DNA from: Montifringilla adamsi
Taxonomy: Eukaryota > Chordata > Aves > Passeriformes > Passeridae
DNA length: 64,000 nt
Direction: 5' to 3'
Assembly: GCA_017590115.1 (NCBI GenBank)
Contig: JAGGNK010007082.1
Span: 1,495-65,494, forward strand
In this document: positions 59,520-64,000 of the stretch, in pieces
Numbering within the stretch: the stretch's first letter is position 1
Layout of the letters: every line of letters begins with the position of its first letter
Program-made: the position numbers and the translations under genes
Notes under the pieces: generated by a model
Seen by the model: only the letters and a program-made list of their open reading frames with translations
What the model was told of the DNA's origin: nothing
Database searches by the model: none

Positions 59520-60760
59520 CAGAAAGTCAACAAAATATGAAATAACATTACCAGTTCAGAGAGTTTCTTTGGGAAGGCCACTCAGCAAAAAATAACCATA
59601 ACCTAGCCATATCAAATATTCTTTCAGGACCAAAATAATCCAGAACAGTAATGCTTAATTTCAAAGAGAAAGTGAGGAATGCTATTAAAAAGAAATTTAA
59701 AAGAGCAATCAAAAAGGTTAAATGCTTGAGGCGGCAAGAAGATTGTTTAAAGATGCTATGTTAGAGCCTCAGAGAAAATGTACCTATCAAAATAAAGACA
59801 TTTTAAATCATCAGAAAATCTCACCAGAGTTAAAAGGTGCAGTAAATGAAAATATAAAAGCAAAAAAGCCTTCATAAACTGGAGTCAGCGATTTTCCAAT
59901 TATAAACCAGGGAATAACCTATCATTTAATATTGAACATAGTAGCAGAGGAATGGAAAGTTTTAAATGTGAACCTTTTAAAGAGCTCCTGGAAAACTACA
60001 AACCAGCCACTCCCATTTCCATACTGAACAAACTGGTAGAAGCAAATAGAGAGTAAAATGATTAGATGCATAAATAACTATAATCATAATGCTGAAGACT
60101 CAGCATGTTTTTGTGGAAGGAAGCCATGCCTCAAAAGCCTCTTGCAGATCTTTGAGGGAGGCGGCAAGCACACAGATGTGTTTGATGTATCAAACTTGAA
60201 CTTTCAAAGAGATTTTGACATGGCCATTCAGCAAAGACAGTTTTTGTTGTTAGAAAAATTAAGTGATCATGAAGTACATACAAAGGAAGGTCTTCCCAAC
60301 AAGTAGCAGTTGATTAAAGATACAAACACTAGCAGTGTGTTTCATTTACCCACTGGAAACCTACAAGTTTTGTACTGGGATCAATGCTGTTCAGCATGTT
60401 GAGGAAAGTACTAAAAAACTGTAGAAACTGTCCATGTCAGAACTCATGACAAAATTATTGTGGATCAAAAGAAAACTGGATAAACAAAGCTGCAAGAGGA
60501 TCTTATGGTAAGGGGAGGAATATGTGACAAAATGATGGACAATTAAATGTCTATAAATTCAAACTCTGGATACAAGAAATGACTGAAAAGCCAAGGATGC
60601 TTCACCTGGAGAAGAGATGGTTCACATGAAGGATTATAATGGAGGAGGACAAAATCATGGATGCAGAAAAGAAAGTAAATGGGAAACACTGATTTTCTGT
60701 GCCCAGGTTGTGGGAATTTGGGGGCATCAAATATAATAATCTGACAGTAGGTCAACTGTA
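59520..60760 (+). repeat. Old, degraded CR1-like LINE (ORF2 region)
   Basis: A decayed reverse-transcriptase region is suggested by 'GAGCTCCTGGAAAACTACAAACCAGCC' (CR1 ENYRPV region), a decayed stretch around 'GACTCAGCATGTTTTTGTGGAAGGAAG' (QHGF region) and 'TGGGATCAATGCTGTTCAGCATGTT' (GSVLGPLLF/NI region). Many stops and indels are present, so it is inactive. Confidence 0.65.
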
Positions 60761-61639
60761 AACACCACAGACCACTTCTTCATACAAAACATAAATTAAA
60801 CTGCATAACCCATTGCCAGAGTGTATCATGGAGGCCAGACACAGTGGGAAAGGGTGTCCTATAGCAAACTGAACATAGAGAAGCATGTACAATGTAAAAC
60901 CCCAGAGTTCTGAAACCTCTGATGCTTGCACACAGCATTGCTGAACTTCAAAACCTGCTGCTGCATGAGAACACTCTTGCCCTTGTCCCTGTATCATCCT
61001 GAGACATCCCTTGTTCCACTCTGGATCTCTGGCTTTACTCCGTACCTGTTCTCATCCTTTGCATCTGGCTTTCCCATCTGCAGGGACAGTAATCTAATTA
61101 TCTCCTATACACGTTGCACTACACTCAGAAGCAGACATCCCGATTTTCTGGTGTGAAAGTTTCTGACAAGTGAACAAACTCCTCAAGAAGAGACTTGAAC
61201 AAGAACTTGAACAAATTCCTCAAGAAGAGACTGTTTCTGTTAGTCCAGAACATCCTGTGCTTACTGGCGCAGCACAGAATCAGATGTAAGACCCTATTCA
61301 ACTGAAACACTATCTTACAGAATTCCAGAAGTTTCAGTTCTGCAAAGATCTGTAGAAAGGGGAGCACATGACAGCCCCCAGTCCCTGCCCTTAACAGCAC
61401 AGGGAGGAACTGATCCAGAGAGCTGCACCTGCATTTTAAGCAATGCCCTGACTCTGGGTCACAGGGAAATCAGATGTTCCTCCAGCTGTGCAGTTCAATC
61501 CAGCTGACACATGCTCAGCTTTAATCACACAAAAATGAGTAATCCTGATGAGTTATGTAATCCCTGCCCCTGCAGTCAATGGAGATGGACAGAGGGATTT
61601 AAAAGACGAGTATATATGACATGGGTTAGCTGTGGGCTC

Positions 61640-61716
61640 AGCAGTGCTGAGGGAACAGTTGGACTCAAGGCTCTTAAAGGGCTTTTCCACCTAACCAATT
61701 CTATGATTCTAGCATC
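61640..61716 (+). repeat. CR1 3' terminus fragment
   Basis: It reads 'CAGTTGGACTCAAGGCTCTTAAAGGGCTTTTCCACCTAACCAATTCTATGATTCT', the CR1 3' end with its terminal ATTCTATGATTCT. Confidence 0.85.
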
Positions 61717-62379
61717 CTGTGTTTCCAGGCAGTGATTCACTCCATTGTTTTTCAGTGTCTTAGGATAGTAAAAATGCCACCAGACACTGCTCTCCATGTT
61801 GTTTAGAGATTTGACAGAACCTGTTTCAACCATGTACTCCCATTTTTCATTCATTTTGCCTGAGTCTGATAAGGTGAGACCTCCACTCTTGGACATGATG
61901 AAGTCAGCACCTGAGGAGAAGGTGCAGCTTGAAGCTACAGCACTGATGAGGACACTGGTAGCCTGAGGGTCCAGTGCTCACAGAGAGATGGAAACTGAAA
62001 GAAAGGGAGAGGGAGAGCAGTGTTCAAGGAGATCTGGTGGAAGGAGAATAAAAGTATCGCCAGGACAATAAATTCACAGAGCAGGCTGTCCTGAGGAGCT
62101 GCACTGTTTGTGAAGGATAACATAACCAACAGTGTGAAAATACTGTGGGGAAGGATCTGCACATGGAAAAGTAACTAAATAGAGTCTAGTAATAAAAATA
62201 TAGGACAAGAACAGTAGTCCTGACCCTCTGATCAGAACTGTGGAAAACAATGTTAACTGAGAACACAGAGGCTGCAAAATTAGGATGGGCAGCAACAGGG
62301 GGAGATTTCATCCATTTGTACACATACAGTTAATGCTTCACTGGGATGAACCATGGAGAAAACCTTTTCGGAGCAATAA

Positions 62380-62640
62380 ATTATTACATGCCAGAATTAA
62401 CTAGTCTAAATTGTTTGACCCACAAGAAAAGATGTGATTCAGGGTATAAGACTTGGTTCCAGAGGCAGAAGTGGAAGAACCCATTTGTAAGAATGATCAC
62501 AACACAATTTTAACTCTTTAGTGGAGAGCAAACTAAATAAATGCAGCATGTGGAGGTTCAATTTCAAGAAAGGTAACTATGTAAAAATGCAGCAGTCAGT
62601 CAAAAAGAGTTGAAAGGGAGCAGAACAAAAATCCCCAGGA
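62380..62640 (+). repeat. Old CR1-like fragment
   Basis: Resemblance to the inter-domain part of old CR1 ORF2 ('GAATGATCACAACACAATTTTAACTC', 'TTCAATTTCAAGAAAGGTAACTATG') suggests an ancient LINE remnant. Divergence is high. Confidence 0.45.
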
Positions 62641-63099
62641 TGACTGGGGCTGTAGGTTGTTCACAAATGCTGTACTGGCAGTCAAGGAATCAGTGGGCTC
62701 ATTTGAGACTTGGCCATACCTGAGAACCTCAGTGAACTTCCTGCATCCATCGCTGGTGCTGGTGACACTGAGATGTGCTTCACTCCTGTGCATCAGCACC
62801 CCCAGAAAGGCCAAGGACTGAGAGGTTTCCCGTATGATCCCACCTACAGAGAGGGCTCTGAATGCAGTCTTGAGGCCCACACACCCCTGGAGCTGCCCTC
62901 TACCCTGGGACATGCAGAGTGTGCTGACAAGAACAAGATTCCTGCTAGCATGGAGAAGCACAGACTCTTGGGAAAGGACAACAGGGCAAAGGCAAGCCCA
63001 GCTCACCAACCTGCTGGAGTTTGGTGAGGGAGCCAAGGAGCACATGGATGCCCTCAGGCATGGAAGGGTGCAGTGAAATTCCCAGGTTTGCAGGTGATC

Positions 63100-63640
63100 T
63101 TCAGGTCCTTCAGGTGGCTGGATACCTCACTGAAGGTGAGCAAATCCAGAAGGACCTCACAGAACTGAGCAAGTGGACAAATATGTGGCAGATGAACTTC
63201 AGTAAAGGAAAATGTTGTGTATCCATAGGGGAAAATCATCTGTATGATGCTGAACCTAGAACAGCTCAGGAAGTTGTCTGACATCATCAGCTCAGAGTGC
63301 CATGGCAACTAAAACATGCAGTGAGTGTTGACCTCTGCCAGCAAGGGCCACAATCACAAACCAGAGTCTGGGCGTCTTTTACCCCTATTGAACACCTCAG
63401 TGCAGCATATCAGGGAGGCCACATGCAGTTCTTGTCTCTGCACCTCAAGAAGGAGGTAGTGAGGTCACAGAGAGTGCAGAAAAACAGAATTTAAAAGGCT
63501 GAGGGATGCAGCAACCACTGCACGAAGAGACTTCTGAAAAGTTTGAGGTCTTCACTTCAGGTAAGGAACGGGCAGGGAGGGTGGATAAGATGGAGACTTG
63601 GAAAACTGTGAAAGCACTGACTGAAATGAATGCAGGGTAG
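63100..63640 (+). repeat. Old CR1 fragment (ORF2 end and tail)
   Basis: Words such as 'GAGCAAGTGGACAAATATGTGGCAGATGAACTTCAGTAAAGG' and 'CACCTCAAGAAGGAGGTAGTGAGGTCACAGAGAGTGCAG' follow the order of CR1 3' ORF2 and the downstream tail. It ends about 100 bases before the FAM83C exon. Confidence 0.6.
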
Positions 63641-63747
63641 CTGTTGAACCACCATGCAGCACCAGGAGTTACATTATTCAGTATTTTGGTAAGTAATATT
63701 TCCTCAGTGTCACCAGTCTCTGCCACAGTAGTTGCTCTATTTTCTTA

Positions 63748-64000
<253 letters not shown>

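Overview
The window is a piece of a vertebrate nuclear genome, most likely a bird. Genes are split by large introns with GT-AG junctions, no bacterial-style gene packing is present, and nearly every recognisable dispersed repeat is a CR1-type LINE fragment, the usual pattern of avian and other sauropsid genomes. The species cannot be settled from the sequence alone.

Three protein-coding genes are supported, in the same order as on human chromosome 20q11: MMP24 (+), EIF6 (-), FAM83C (-). MMP24 (membrane-type matrix metalloproteinase 5) fills positions 1 to about 43.4 kb. The last 25 bases of a probable first coding exon and eight complete downstream exons join in frame to 563 residues plus stop, covering the cysteine switch, furin site, zinc-binding catalytic site, hinge, four hemopexin blades, transmembrane helix and PDZ-binding tail. 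The signal peptide and most of exon 1 lie upstream of the window.

EIF6 (translation initiation factor 6, a 60S anti-association factor) lies tail-to-tail with MMP24. Its six coding exons (51797 down to 47319) total 738 bases, giving exactly 245 residues, the human length. The last coding exon contributes only ten coding bases. A CpG-rich promoter with three tandem ETS-like cores sits just upstream. FAM83C follows on the same strand. Its large last coding exon (53390-54320) and the preceding exon (63749-63873) are present, separated by a 9.4-kb intron, and the 5' part of the gene is beyond the right edge.

The rest is intron and intergenic sequence holding CR1 fragments in both orientations, microsatellites, a few recent tandem duplications, G-quadruplex-prone GGGTT tracts and a 48-bp inverted repeat about 1 kb across between MMP24 and EIF6. 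I found no credible additional gene, RNA gene or undescribed multi-gene system. The most interesting points are at residue level: an Asn replaces the regulatory Ser235 of EIF6, a duplicated C-terminal motif occurs in FAM83C, and the stem convertase site of MMP24 is altered.
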